Position numbers and translations under genes: made by a program. From assembly GCA_046349315.1 (NCBI GenBank), contig JAXMCQ010000018.1, positions 62,001 through 126,000 on the forward strand: a DNA stretch of 64,000 bases, given 5' to 3'. Source of the DNA: JAEUMG01 sp046349315 (GTDB taxonomy: Bacteria; Pseudomonadota; Alphaproteobacteria; Rhizobiales; Aestuariivirgaceae). Position 1 is the first letter of the stretch, and the number at the start of each line of letters is the position of its first letter. The notes beneath the pieces are model-generated. The model was not told where the DNA came from and did no database searches. It saw only the letters and a list, made by a program, of their open reading frames with translations. This document shows, piece after piece, positions 1 through 8,734 of this stretch.

Positions 1-606
1 TTTCGGCAGCACCGGCAATTGCCCGGTGATGAGCGGCAGTTCGCGATTATTCGCCTGGTTGAAAACGAAAGTGACTTCGTGGTCGCCGGTCTGCTCCGCC
101 TTTTGGATGTTCTTGTAATAGGCGTTGTAGAAGGGATGGCTGTCGCGTAGCGCAAGCATGCTCCAGATCACGTCATCAGCGGTGATCGGCGTGCCGTCAT
201 GGAAGCGCGCTTCCGGCCGTAGGCGATAAACGACCTGCGAGCGGTCTTCCGGATGCCAGACCTCGGAGGCGACCAGTCCATATTCCGTCGAAGGCTCGTC
301 GAGCGCCGACGTGAGCAGCGTTTCGTTGCCCACTGCGGAGACAGAATCTCCCTTGTAGGTATAGGGATTGAGGCTGTCGAAGGAACCGAAGACCGCAAAG
401 CGTACCCGGCCGCCTTTCGGCGCGTCGGGGTTGACATAGGCAAAATGCTTGAAGTCGGGCGGATACTTGATGTCGTCGAAAAGGGTCAGCGCGTGCTTGA
501 ACTGGCGTTCCTCGGCGAAGGCGACGGAGGCACCGATGATCCGGGCGCCCTGCAGAGCTCCGGCGAGCCCGGCCAGCTTGATCAAACCGCGTCGCGTCAA
601 GTCCAT
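1..606 (-). CDS. Peptide ABC transporter substrate-binding protein, YejA-like (partial)
   Basis: Periplasmic family 5 solute-binding protein of a peptide/microcin-type ABC importer. The window edge cuts it, so only the first 202 codons are present. The N-terminus has a twin-arginine motif (TRRGLIKLAG) followed by a hydrophobic stretch and an A-E-E cleavage region. The mature start (FKHALTLFDDIKYPPDFKHF, then NPDAPKGG) is typical of the YejA branch. The lobe motif RFHDGTPITADDV follows. The ATG at 606 is preceded by GGGAGG about 10 nt upstream. Its permeases must lie beyond position 1. The family call is from recognition; the substrate is inferred only as an oligopeptide. Confidence 0.85.
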   Translation of the reverse strand, partial: MDLTRRGLIKLAGLAGALQGARIIGASVAFAEERQFKHALTLFDDIKYPPDFKHFAYVNPDAPKGGRVRFAVFGSFDSLNPYTYKGDSVSAVGNETLLTSALDEPSTEYGLVASEVWHPEDRSQVVYRLRPEARFHDGTPITADDVIWSMLALRDSHPFYNAYYKNIQKAEQTGDHEVTFVFNQANNRELPLITGQLPVLPK

Positions 607-718
607 TCTGGTTCGGCCTCCCTGGCAAGGATATGCCGAATACATACGCATGCCTGCAGGCAATTGGAAACCCCGGAAGGTCTATCCCGGCGTTAAATCT
701 TGGTGAGATTCAGGGCGA

Positions 719-1267
719 TTATTGGGCAGGAAACGGCTTCGGGCTGTCCGAGAGCGTGCGCAGATAGGCCAGGATGTTGGCACGTTCCGTCGGGCTCTTA
801 ACCGCCAAAGTCATCTTCGTCCCCGGCGCAAATTCCTTGGGATTGTGGATGAATTTGAAGATGTTTTCATAGGTCCACTTGTCGCCCGAATGCGCCTTCA
901 GCCCGTCCGAATAGGCAAAGCCTTCATGCGAGGCGATCGGCCGCTCGACCACGTCCCAGAGATTGGGACCGGTCTTGTTTGGCCCACCCTTGGTGAAGTC
1001 GTGGCAGGCGAGACACTTCTTGTGCGCCGCTTCGCCCTTGGCGGGATCCGCCGAAGCCAGCAGTTCGGCAAGTGGCTTCTCTTCCGCGCCGGCCGTCGCT
1101 TCGCCGCCGCCGCCGGTCGTGGCATCGGCGACCTCGATCGCAAAGCCCGGCTTTTCCGGTGCTTCGGTTGCGAAAATCGCGCCCGAAAGCTCGTTCAAAC
1201 CGAACACCAGAAGCGCTGTCCCCAGCACAGCGCCGGCAATTTTGTTGAATGTCCAACTGTCAATCAT
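719..1267 (-). CDS. Membrane-anchored class I cytochrome c
   Basis: A 182-residue c-type cytochrome anchored by an uncleaved N-terminal helix (about residues 10-31) and projecting into the periplasm. The haem attachment motif C85-LAC-H89 and the axial Met in GTKM (M152) are both present, separated by the usual class I fold. A Gly/Ala/Glu-rich linker (about 48-75) joins anchor and haem domain. This matches CycM/cytochrome c552-like electron carriers that link the bc1 complex to aa3 oxidase in rhizobia; that role is inferred. It is transcribed divergently from kdsB with 124 bp between the starts. Confidence 0.85.
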   Translation of the reverse strand: MIDSWTFNKIAGAVLGTALLVFGLNELSGAIFATEAPEKPGFAIEVADATTGGGGEATAGAEEKPLAELLASADPAKGEAAHKKCLACHDFTKGGPNKTGPNLWDVVERPIASHEGFAYSDGLKAHSGDKWTYENIFKFIHNPKEFAPGTKMTLAVKSPTERANILAYLRTLSDSPKPFPAQ

Positions 1268-1391
1268 ACGGCCAATCCGAAGCGTCCCGGTCCCTTTGAG
1301 CCTTGAACCGCGCGGAAACTAATTGTTTCTCCAAACCGTCGCAATACGTATAACGAGGGCGGTCCAATTTGCCGCGCCCACCCCTAAGCCT

Positions 1392-2150
1392 ATGATCGAC
1401 CATCGAAATACAATCGTCGTCATCCCTTCGCGGATGGCCTCGACGCGATTACCGGGAAAACCGCTCGCCGACATCTGCGGACTTCCCATGATCGTGCATG
1501 TCTGGCGCCGGGCGCTCGAATCGAAGGTCGGACCGGTTCTGGTGGCGACCGCCGATACCAAGGTCGCCGAAGCCATCCGCGATCACGGCGGGGATGCGAT
1601 CAACACCGACCCGAATTTGCCGTCGGGCACCGATCGCATTGCCCAGGCCCTGGCGTTGCGCGACCCTCACGGCCAATTCCAATATGTGGTCAACGTCCAG
1701 GGTGATTTGCCGACCATCGAACCATTGGCCATCCAGCGCTGCCTCGCCGGCCTGGTTAACGATCCGGTCGACATTTCGACCATCGCCGCCGAAATCACCG
1801 ATCCGGCCGACCTCGCCAATCCCAACATCGTCAAGGCGATTGCGCCGCTCGGGGATGTGCGCGAGGTCGCCTATGCACGCGATTTCGTTCGAACCCTATT
1901 GCCCGAACACCTGGCCCCCTATTGGCATCATATCGGCGTCTATGCCTTCAAGCGCGAGGCGTTGAGCCGCTTCGTATCGCTCCCGATGAGCCCGCTCGAG
2001 GCCGAGCGCAAGCTTGAGCAAATGCGGGCGCTTGAAAACGGCATGCGCATTTGCGTCGTGCGCGTCGATACGGTGCCGCTCGGTGTCGATACGCCCGCTG
2101 ATCTCGAAGTGGCACGGCGCATGCTAAAGGCACATCACGCGACAGTCTGA
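1392..2150 (+). CDS. kdsB: 3-deoxy-manno-octulosonate cytidylyltransferase (CMP-KDO synthetase)
   Basis: Activates KDO with CTP for lipid A/core assembly; cytoplasmic. The N-terminal nucleotide-binding loop (VVIPSRMASTRLPGKPL, residues 9-25), the VNVQGDLP segment with the metal-binding Asp, and the C-terminal DTP-DLE ending are characteristic. The open frame runs back to a TTG at 1323, but the ATG at 1392 places the beta-strand start at the family's normal position and gives 252 aa, the usual length. No strong Shine-Dalgarno is visible. pheA begins 10 nt after its stop, so the two are probably cotranscribed. Confidence 0.93.
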   Translation: MIDHRNTIVVIPSRMASTRLPGKPLADICGLPMIVHVWRRALESKVGPVLVATADTKVAEAIRDHGGDAINTDPNLPSGTDRIAQALALRDPHGQFQYVVNVQGDLPTIEPLAIQRCLAGLVNDPVDISTIAAEITDPADLANPNIVKAIAPLGDVREVAYARDFVRTLLPEHLAPYWHHIGVYAFKREALSRFVSLPMSPLEAERKLEQMRALENGMRICVVRVDTVPLGVDTPADLEVARRMLKAHHATV

Positions 2151-2160
2151 GGATTTCCGA

Positions 2161-3030
2161 ATGAAAGCAAAGATCGCCTATCAGGGCGAGCCGGGGGCGA
2201 ACTCGCATATTGCCTGCCTCGAGGCCTATCCCGATCACGAACCGCTCGCCTGCCGCACCTTCGAAGACGCCTTTGCCGCGGTGAAGGACGGCGAAGCCTT
2301 GCTCGCTATGATCCCGATCGATAATTCGATCGCCGGCCGCGTCGCCGATATCCACCATCTGATGCCGGCCGCCAATCTCTACATCATTGGCGAGCACTTC
2401 CTGCGCGTCCATCATCAATTGCTGGCGGTCAGCGGCGCCAAGCTTGAAGACATTCGCACCGTTCACAGCCACGTTCATGCGCTGGGTCAATGCCGCAAAC
2501 TGATCCGCCAATTGGGCCTGACGGCGGTGGTTGCCGCCGACACGGCCGGTGCGGCGCGCGAATTATCCGAAACCGGCGACAAGGCCCGTGCCGCCATCGC
2601 CACCGCCTTGGCGGGCGAAATCTACGGGCTTGAGATCCTGCGTCGCGACATCGAGGATGACGAGCACAACACCACCCGCTTTATCATCCTCTCGGCGACA
2701 CCGCATGATGCCGAGCCCGAGGAGAAGCCGGTGATGACGAGCTTCGTATTCCGGGTGAGAAACGTGCCCGCGGCTCTCTACAAGGCGCTGGGCGGCTTTG
2801 CCACCAATAGCATCAACATGACAAAGCTCGAATCCTACCAGCTTGAGGGCTATTTCTCGGCAACCCAGTTCTATGCCGATATCGAAGGCCATCCGTCAGA
2901 TCGCTCGGTGCGCCTGGCGCTTGAGGAACTTGAATTCTTTACGTCTTACTTGCGTGTGCTCGGCGTCTATCGCGCCAGCCCCTATCGCGCCGAGATTGCC
3001 AGGCGCATGGCGGAGCGTCAGGGAAGCTGA
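2161..3030 (+). CDS. pheA: Prephenate dehydratase
   Basis: Converts prephenate to phenylpyruvate in phenylalanine synthesis. At 289 aa it is the monofunctional type, with no chorismate mutase domain. The catalytic domain carries the PIDNSIAGR segment and the T172-R173-F174 motif that contains the catalytic Thr. An ACT regulatory domain covers about residues 195-275, with KLESYQLEG in place of the enteric ESRP motif, as is usual in alphaproteobacteria; it should bind Phe for feedback control. The start is ATG 10 nt after kdsB. The 3' end overlaps the convergent nudC by 13 bp. Confidence 0.93.
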   Translation: MKAKIAYQGEPGANSHIACLEAYPDHEPLACRTFEDAFAAVKDGEALLAMIPIDNSIAGRVADIHHLMPAANLYIIGEHFLRVHHQLLAVSGAKLEDIRTVHSHVHALGQCRKLIRQLGLTAVVAADTAGAARELSETGDKARAAIATALAGEIYGLEILRRDIEDDEHNTTRFIILSATPHDAEPEEKPVMTSFVFRVRNVPAALYKALGGFATNSINMTKLESYQLEGYFSATQFYADIEGHPSDRSVRLALEELEFFTSYLRVLGVYRASPYRAEIARRMAERQGS

Positions 3031-3911
3031 AGCGCTTCCAGAATGAGGTGATGCGCGATCGCCATCCGGGTCGGAAATTTGAAGCCATCCGGATGGCGCT
3101 CCTCGCGCATCAGGATGAGTTCGTCGCGATCGAACCATCGCGCCGTTTCGAGCTCCACCGGGTCGACGGTGATGTCCTCATTCTCGGCCTCGCCGATAAG
3201 CCCGATCATCAGGCTTGAGGGAAACGGCCAGGGTTGGCTCATCACATAATCGATGTCGCCGACCCGAATGGCGGACTCTTCGAAGACTTCGCGGCGCGCC
3301 GCATTCTCGATTGTCTCGCCGGGCTCCATGAAACCGGCAAGCGCTGAATACATGCCGGGCGCCCAGATCTTTTGCCGCCCAAGCAGCAGGCCCTTCGCCG
3401 AGCGCACGATGATGATGATCACCGGATCGGTGCGCGGAAAGTGGTCGAGACCGCAGGCATTGCAATGACGCCGGTAGCCGCCATCCATCATGATGGTAGC
3501 GGTGCCGCAATTGGCGCAGAAACCGTGGGTGATATGCCAGTTGATGAGCGATCGGGCTTGCGCCAGGAGGCCCAGTTCATCCGGCGTAACCGCGCCCTCG
3601 ATGGCAATGCTGCGAAGGTCGCGCCAATCTTCTTCCGGGTTGGCGGCGCGCGCCGCAAAGAACGGGCGATCGTCACGATTCAGGCCGAGGAGCACCAGGT
3701 CCTCGCTCTCGCGCGGCGGTCGTGTCTGGATACGGCCTTCCGCAATCCCGACCTTGTCGCCGGCGATGTCGATGACCGCGGCATGGGGATGCGCAAGCTG
3801 TGCCTTGAGCCACGCTTCGTCGCGGCGGTGATTGGCCGAGCGATCGATGCCATTGACGCTATAGCCGAGCGCATGGCGATGTCGCGGCGGCCGATTAGAG
3901 AGTTCTTGCAA
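3018..3911 (-). CDS. nudC: NAD(+) diphosphatase / NADH pyrophosphatase, Nudix family
   Basis: Hydrolyses NAD(H) to NMN(H) and AMP, and in E. coli removes NAD caps from RNA. The order of parts is canonical: N-terminal domain, four-Cys zinc ribbon (C132, C135, C150, C153), Nudix box from G193 to E212 (GFMEPGE then RREVFEE), and the NADH-pyrophosphatase signature SQPWPFPSS at about 225-233. The only in-frame start before the conserved N-terminus is TTG at 3911, which overlaps the stop of the upstream acyl-CoA dehydrogenase by 17 bp. This suggests translational coupling in one operon. Confidence 0.92.
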   Translation of the reverse strand: MQELSNRPPRHRHALGYSVNGIDRSANHRRDEAWLKAQLAHPHAAVIDIAGDKVGIAEGRIQTRPPRESEDLVLLGLNRDDRPFFAARAANPEEDWRDLRSIAIEGAVTPDELGLLAQARSLINWHITHGFCANCGTATIMMDGGYRRHCNACGLDHFPRTDPVIIIIVRSAKGLLLGRQKIWAPGMYSALAGFMEPGETIENAARREVFEESAIRVGDIDYVMSQPWPFPSSLMIGLIGEAENEDITVDPVELETARWFDRDELILMREERHPDGFKFPTRMAIAHHLILEALQLP

Positions 3912-5052
3912 TGACGACCTTCATGATTTCGTTGGCGCCCGCATAGATACGCTCAACGCGCGCGTCGCGAAACATCCGCGCGATCGGATATTCGTTCATA
4001 TAGCCATAGCCGCCATGCAATTGCAGGCAGCGGTCGATGATCTTGCATTGCAGATCGGTGACCCAGTATTTCGCCATCGAGGCAGTCGCGGTGTCGATGC
4101 CGCCGTCGAGATGCCGGCCGATGCAATTATCGACGAATACGCGCGCGATCGTCGCTTCCGTCTTGCATTCGGCGAGTTCGAACTGGGTGTTCTGGAAATC
4201 GATCAGGCGCTGCCCGAAGGCTTTGCGCTGCTTGACGTAGTCGATCGTCGCGATGAGCGCGCGCTCGATCCGCCCCATGGCGCCGAGTGCCACCAGCAAT
4301 CGCTCTTGCGGCAATTGCTGCATCAGCATGGTGAAGCCCTGGCCTTCTTCGGGGCCGATCAGGGCCGAGGCCGGAAGCCGCACCCCATCGAAAAAGAGTT
4401 CCGATGTGTCATTGGCCTTGAGCCCGACCTTGTCGAGATTGCGCCCGCGCTTGAAGCCGTCGAGCCCATCGGTCTCGACCGCAAAGAGCGATATGCCCTT
4501 GGCGCCGAGCGAGGAGTCGGTTTTTGCTACGACGATGATGAAATTGGCGAGCTGGCCATTGGTGATGAAAGTCTTCTGGCCGTTGAGGACATAGTGGTTG
4601 CCGTCACGCCGCGCGGTGGTCTTAACCGCCTGAAGGTCGGAGCCGCCCGAGGGCTCGGTCATCGCGATGGCGCCGACCAGATCGCCGCTCGCCAGCCGCG
4701 GCAGCCAATCGCGCTTCTGCTCCTCCGAGCCGAAGGCGACGATATAGGGAACGACGATCGCATTGTGGAGCGAGAGCCCGAAGCCTTCGACGCCCACAAG
4801 ATGCGCGGCATGCGAGATGGTCGCTTCATGGGCGAAGGTGGCGCCCGAGCCACCGTATTTTTCGGGCACCGAGGCACAAAGAAGGCCGGCAGCGCCGGCC
4901 TTTCGCCAAACCTCGCGGTCGACAGAGCCTTGCCTTTCCCATTCATCATAATGGGGAAGGCATTCGCGTTCGAAAAAGCGCTGTGCGCTTTCCGCTAACT
5001 GGTCGACATCCTCGCTGGCCCAGGCCGGCTTTGAAACATTGAGGACAGACAC
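3895..5052 (-). CDS. Acyl-CoA dehydrogenase
   Basis: FAD-dependent alpha,beta-dehydrogenation of an acyl-CoA; 385 aa with the usual three domains. Visible motifs are AMTEPSGGSDL (about 130-140), YVLNGQKTFITNG and the C-terminal HGGYGYMNEYPIARMFRD and YAGANEIM. The C-terminal loop has Ala where medium-chain enzymes carry the catalytic Glu. A Glu (E263), nine residues before the conserved YVKQRKAFG, aligns with the base used by long-chain and isovaleryl-CoA enzymes, so the active site is probably of that type. It is followed by nudC and preceded by a MerR regulator, which suggests branched-chain or fatty acid catabolism. Confidence 0.9.
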   Translation of the reverse strand: MSVLNVSKPAWASEDVDQLAESAQRFFERECLPHYDEWERQGSVDREVWRKAGAAGLLCASVPEKYGGSGATFAHEATISHAAHLVGVEGFGLSLHNAIVVPYIVAFGSEEQKRDWLPRLASGDLVGAIAMTEPSGGSDLQAVKTTARRDGNHYVLNGQKTFITNGQLANFIIVVAKTDSSLGAKGISLFAVETDGLDGFKRGRNLDKVGLKANDTSELFFDGVRLPASALIGPEEGQGFTMLMQQLPQERLLVALGAMGRIERALIATIDYVKQRKAFGQRLIDFQNTQFELAECKTEATIARVFVDNCIGRHLDGGIDTATASMAKYWVTDLQCKIIDRCLQLHGGYGYMNEYPIARMFRDARVERIYAGANEIMKVVIARTL

Positions 5053-5100
5053 GCGTATCCCCGAAAAAACGAACCTGGCGAGCGACAGCGCCCCTGGCGA

Positions 5101-5538
5101 CTAGCCGGCGTTGGCGGCGCGCGGTGAGCCGGCTTCACGTTCCTTGAGAAGGCTGTCGATGAGCGAGATTGTTTTCTCAAGCTCTTCCATCGCCTCTTCG
5201 ACCTCGACCCGCTGAAGCTGGAGCGCCTCGCGGCGTTCGCGGAACTTGGTGGCGGCAACCCGCAGCTGCGTCAGCTGACCGTCCTTAAGGTTGTAGAGCT
5301 CAAGCATCTCCTTGATTTCCTCAAGGGAGAAGCCGACCTTCTTGCCGCGCAGGATGAGCTGCAGGCGGGCCCGGTCGCGATAGCTGAAAAGCCGGGTCCA
5401 GCCACGCCGAGCCGGGGCAAGCAGGCCCTTTTGCTCGTAAAACCGCAAGGTACGGGGCGTTACGTTGAATTCGCGACACAGCTCGGTAATTGAGTAGGTT
5501 CTGTCGCGATTGGCTTTGTCGGTGGCAGTTGAGGTCAT
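5101..5538 (-). CDS. MerR-family transcriptional regulator (LiuR-like)
   Basis: DNA-binding regulator of 145 aa. The N-terminal winged helix (YSITELCREFNVTPRTLRFY, about 15-34, then GLLAP and TRLFSY) is typical MerR. Residues about 90-135 form a long coiled-coil dimerisation helix with no metal-binding cysteines, which argues against a metal sensor. Its place directly upstream of and codirectional with an acyl-CoA dehydrogenase matches LiuR-type regulators of branched-chain amino acid and fatty acid breakdown; that assignment is inferred from context. A possible operator lies at 5591-5606. Confidence 0.85.
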   Translation of the reverse strand: MTSTATDKANRDRTYSITELCREFNVTPRTLRFYEQKGLLAPARRGWTRLFSYRDRARLQLILRGKKVGFSLEEIKEMLELYNLKDGQLTQLRVAATKFRERREALQLQRVEVEEAMEELEKTISLIDSLLKEREAGSPRAANAG

Positions 5539-5590
5539 CTCGTTGCTCCAATGTTCTTATTTGCTTGGAAATACAGGTTAAACCCCTCAT

Positions 5591-5606
5591 ATAACGCCTA
5601 CGTCAA
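5591..5606 (-). promoter_or_regulatory. Candidate MerR operator / promoter element
   Basis: On the minus strand this reads TTGACGTAGGCGTTAT, an imperfect inverted repeat resembling the ACGT-containing sites of MerR-type catabolic regulators. It lies 53 bp upstream of the MerR gene start. TTGACG could also serve as a -35 element. A suggestion only. Confidence 0.3.
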
Positions 5607-5700
5607 GCCGAACAAGACACGCAACATTACGAATCGTCCCGGGCTCCGCATGCGCGACTGCTTCACGCGCATGGCTGGTAAAGCACCAGCAAATCGGATC

Positions 5701-5725
5701 GATTCTCCGCTTAACGGAATGTTTA
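5701..5725 (+). promoter_or_regulatory. GANTC site and CtrA-like box upstream of the PodJ-like gene
   Basis: GATTC at 5701-5705 is a CcrM methylation site. It is followed by TTAA-N7-TTTA (5711-5725), one base from the CtrA consensus TTAA-N7-TTAA. A further GTTAAC follows at 5734-5739. They lie 100-124 bp upstream of the start at 5825. Confidence 0.35.
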
Positions 5726-5824
5726 CCAAGAACGTTAACTTTTGGGTAGCGGAATTCCAGGCTGGCGCGAGCGGTTTCCGACGAACCGTTTCGCCAGACT
5801 GGGCGAGAGAAGGCGAGCAATTGC

Positions 5825-8689
5825 ATGAAGCCCGGTATCCCGTGGAGCGTTAAGGGGATTGGCGCCGACGCGCGAGAGGCAGCGAAGGACGCCGCCCGCC
5901 GCCGCGGCATGACGCTCGGTGCCTGGCTCAACAGCGTTATCATGGAGCAGTCGGATACCGCGGTTGAACCGGCTACCGGCCACAATCTAAGGTCGCGGAG
6001 CGCGAGACCGAGCGAAGATGTCCCCGCCCGCATGGACGACCTCGCCGATCAATTGACCCGGCTTGCCAGAGAGGATGGGCGCAGCACGGCCGGGCGGCCA
6101 ATGGGCGAAGCGCGGTTCTCCAAGGAATTTAACCGGATTCTCGAACGCATCGACCATACCGAGCGCGAAACCGCCGAAGCCTTCGCCGCCGTCAATGACC
6201 GGATTGCCGGCATCGGCCGCGACATCGCCCAGAGCGGTCCATTCGGCTTGCCATTGCGCCCGGAAGACGTGCCGGGCTATTCCGCGCTTGAAAGCGCGCT
6301 GCGCAACATCATCGAGCATATTGCCGACAGCGAAACGCGCTCGCGGGATTCGCTTCAGGCCATACAGGGCCGCATCGATGCGATCGCCTCGCGTTCCGAT
6401 TCCGGCATGGGCGGCGCCGAGCTCGGGCGGATCGAAGAGCGACTGGGCGAAATCTCAACCCGCATGTCGCGTTTTGAATCGGCATCACGCCAGGATCTCA
6501 CCGCCCCCACCAAGGCCGAGTTTGCAAGATTCGCCGAACGCATCGATGCGCTGCGTGCCGAAGCCGATACGCGGCTGCAGCGCGAGATCACCGATGTCGA
6601 ACGCCGCCTGCACGCTTCGCTCAGCGAAGCACGCGCGATGCAGCAGCCGTCGCTTGGTGCCGACGGGCAACGGCTCTGGGGCGAAATCGAAGGCTTGAAC
6701 CAACGCTTCGACGATTTGAAGGCTGATGCCGCCTCGGAACGCGATCTGCATTCTATTCGCGTCGCAATGGAACAGATTTCGGCGCGGGTCGCGCAAGGAA
6801 CGGATTTGCGCCCGCTCGCCGATCTCGAAGCCCGCATCGCCGAGATCAATGAACGCCTGGGACGCTCAGCGTCCGGCGACCACGACATCGCGCCGCAGTT
6901 TGCCGAACTCGAATCGCGCATCGAAAGACTTGACCAGAAGCTCGACCGCTTGGTCACCGAGCGCGGCGAGATCCCGGCCTGGCCGGCCATCGAGCCGCAG
7001 ATCACCGCATTGGTGGATCGATTGGGCCAGACCGAAACCCAATTGAGCCATCTTGCCAATCTCGAGCGCTCGATCGCCCAGCTTTCGGAAAGCGTCGAGC
7101 AGAACCGCAACTGGACGCGCGACGCAGTGCAGCCTGACGGCGAAGCGAACGCATCGGTGGAGTTGCGCGCGCTTGTCGAAGGCATGGACGCCATGCGCGC
7201 CAGCGCGGCGATGGTCGATCAGCGCAACCAGGAGACATTCACCGTCATTCACGAGGCCATCTCGCAAATCATATCGCGCCTCGGCGATATGGAAGGCGGT
7301 GCCGCGCCTCTGGAATCGCGCTCGCAGCCCGGACCGAGTTCGATCGAAGAAGCGCTGTCGCCTTTGGTTCGACCGGCAGAGCAGGCGCCTTTCCACCCGC
7401 CCGAAATTCCGCCGCTCGATCGCTTTGCGCCCGAACTCAGCAAGCCGCATGTGACGCCTTTGGTCGCGCCGCTCGTCACGCCCTTGCCCGCAATGCCCGA
7501 GATCGGCGCACCGATTGCCGATGCGCGACCGCCCTCCGACGATTTCATCGCCGCCGCCCGCCGTGCCGCGCAGGCCGCGTCGCATCATTCCAACGGACCT
7601 TTCGCCGGCAGCATCGGCTTCCTCAACCGGGCAAAGGACAAGCCCGCCAAGAAGGCAGCGGGCAAGGGATTTTCGCTTCCCTTCCTGAACCGGCCGAAGA
7701 AAGCCGAGGAAGCCGCGCCGCCGCCACCGGCCGTCGCGCCTGCTGCGGTTGCAAAAGCACCCGATACGGCCAAGCGCCGTCGTCTGCTGCTCATTGGTAT
7801 CGTCTTGCTGGCGGCCGCCTCGGCGCTGGCCTTCGGTACTTTATTGCGCTCGCATAAGCCGGCCACCCCGGCTCCCGCCGCCAAAAGCAGCGAACTCATG
7901 CCCGCGACGCCGGGTAGTTCGGACGTGCAACCGGCGGTCAGCATATCGCGCATGGTCGATGCCATGCTCACCGCTGCATTGCCCTCGCCGCCGGAAGGCG
8001 CGAGTGCGCAAGGCGCCGATACGGAACTTCCCGCAGCGATCGGGACAGCGCCTTTGCGCGACGCAGCCATCAAAGGCAACGCCAATGCGCAGTTCATCAT
8101 TGCCGGGCGCTATCTCGAAGGCCATGGCGTGACCGCCGATCCGGCCCAGGCTGCAGCCTGGTACGAGAAGGCAGCGGAACAGGGCCTCGCTCCGGCGCAA
8201 TACCGCCTCGGCACGCTTTACGAGCGCGGCGAAGGCGTTGCCCGCAACATGGCAACCGCCCTTGCCTGGTATGAGCGCGCTGCCGGCGGCGGCAATGTCA
8301 AATCCATGCATAATGTCGCGGTGATCTATGCCGCGGCCGAGGCTGGCGCGGTGGGTTATCAGAAGGCAGCGCGCTGGTTCGAGGCTGCCGCCACTTATGG
8401 CTTGAGCGACAGCCAGTATAATCTTGGTATCCTCTTTGAGCGCGGCCTCGGGATGGAGAAGAATCTCGTCCAGGCCATGTATTGGTATGGGCTTGCGGCC
8501 CGCCAGGGCGACCAGGACGCCAATGCGCGCTTGCTGGAAGTCGCAGCCACCTTGCCGCCCGATCTTGCCGCAAAGACCCAGGCTCGCATCGACGCTTTTG
8601 TGCCGCGCCCCGAGATCGAATCCGCCAATCGCGTGTCGGTGACCGAGATGGACTGGCAGGCGCCGGGACCGACCGCCGAACTCAACTGA
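5825..8689 (+). CDS. PodJ-like polar organelle / SEL1-repeat protein
   Basis: A 954-aa protein. The N-terminus (PWSVKGIGADAREAAKDAAR, then GMTLGAWLNS) is the conserved start of PodJ-like proteins of Hyphomicrobiales. Residues about 50-530 are rich in heptad-like Arg/Glu/Leu segments (coiled coil, cytoplasmic). A Pro-rich linker and a basic stretch lead to one membrane helix at about 654-675. About residues 747-905 hold four SEL1-like repeats in the periplasm (AAIKGNANAQ, GHGVTADPAQAAAWYEKAAE and so on). No peptidoglycan-binding domain is seen after them, unlike Caulobacter PodJ. The likely role is polar localisation or control of envelope growth. Confidence 0.85.
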   Translation: MKPGIPWSVKGIGADAREAAKDAARRRGMTLGAWLNSVIMEQSDTAVEPATGHNLRSRSARPSEDVPARMDDLADQLTRLAREDGRSTAGRPMGEARFSKEFNRILERIDHTERETAEAFAAVNDRIAGIGRDIAQSGPFGLPLRPEDVPGYSALESALRNIIEHIADSETRSRDSLQAIQGRIDAIASRSDSGMGGAELGRIEERLGEISTRMSRFESASRQDLTAPTKAEFARFAERIDALRAEADTRLQREITDVERRLHASLSEARAMQQPSLGADGQRLWGEIEGLNQRFDDLKADAASERDLHSIRVAMEQISARVAQGTDLRPLADLEARIAEINERLGRSASGDHDIAPQFAELESRIERLDQKLDRLVTERGEIPAWPAIEPQITALVDRLGQTETQLSHLANLERSIAQLSESVEQNRNWTRDAVQPDGEANASVELRALVEGMDAMRASAAMVDQRNQETFTVIHEAISQIISRLGDMEGGAAPLESRSQPGPSSIEEALSPLVRPAEQAPFHPPEIPPLDRFAPELSKPHVTPLVAPLVTPLPAMPEIGAPIADARPPSDDFIAAARRAAQAASHHSNGPFAGSIGFLNRAKDKPAKKAAGKGFSLPFLNRPKKAEEAAPPPPAVAPAAVAKAPDTAKRRRLLLIGIVLLAAASALAFGTLLRSHKPATPAPAAKSSELMPATPGSSDVQPAVSISRMVDAMLTAALPSPPEGASAQGADTELPAAIGTAPLRDAAIKGNANAQFIIAGRYLEGHGVTADPAQAAAWYEKAAEQGLAPAQYRLGTLYERGEGVARNMATALAWYERAAGGGNVKSMHNVAVIYAAAEAGAVGYQKAARWFEAAATYGLSDSQYNLGILFERGLGMEKNLVQAMYWYGLAARQGDQDANARLLEVAATLPPDLAAKTQARIDAFVPRPEIESANRVSVTEMDWQAPGPTAELN

Positions 8690-8734
8690 GCCATATACTT
8701 GATTAGCAGGGCGTGATGCGCAAAGCTTGGCGCC

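Noticed and set aside
4015..4998. 327-codon plus-strand open frame
   Set aside because: Antisense to the acyl-CoA dehydrogenase, which has all family motifs.
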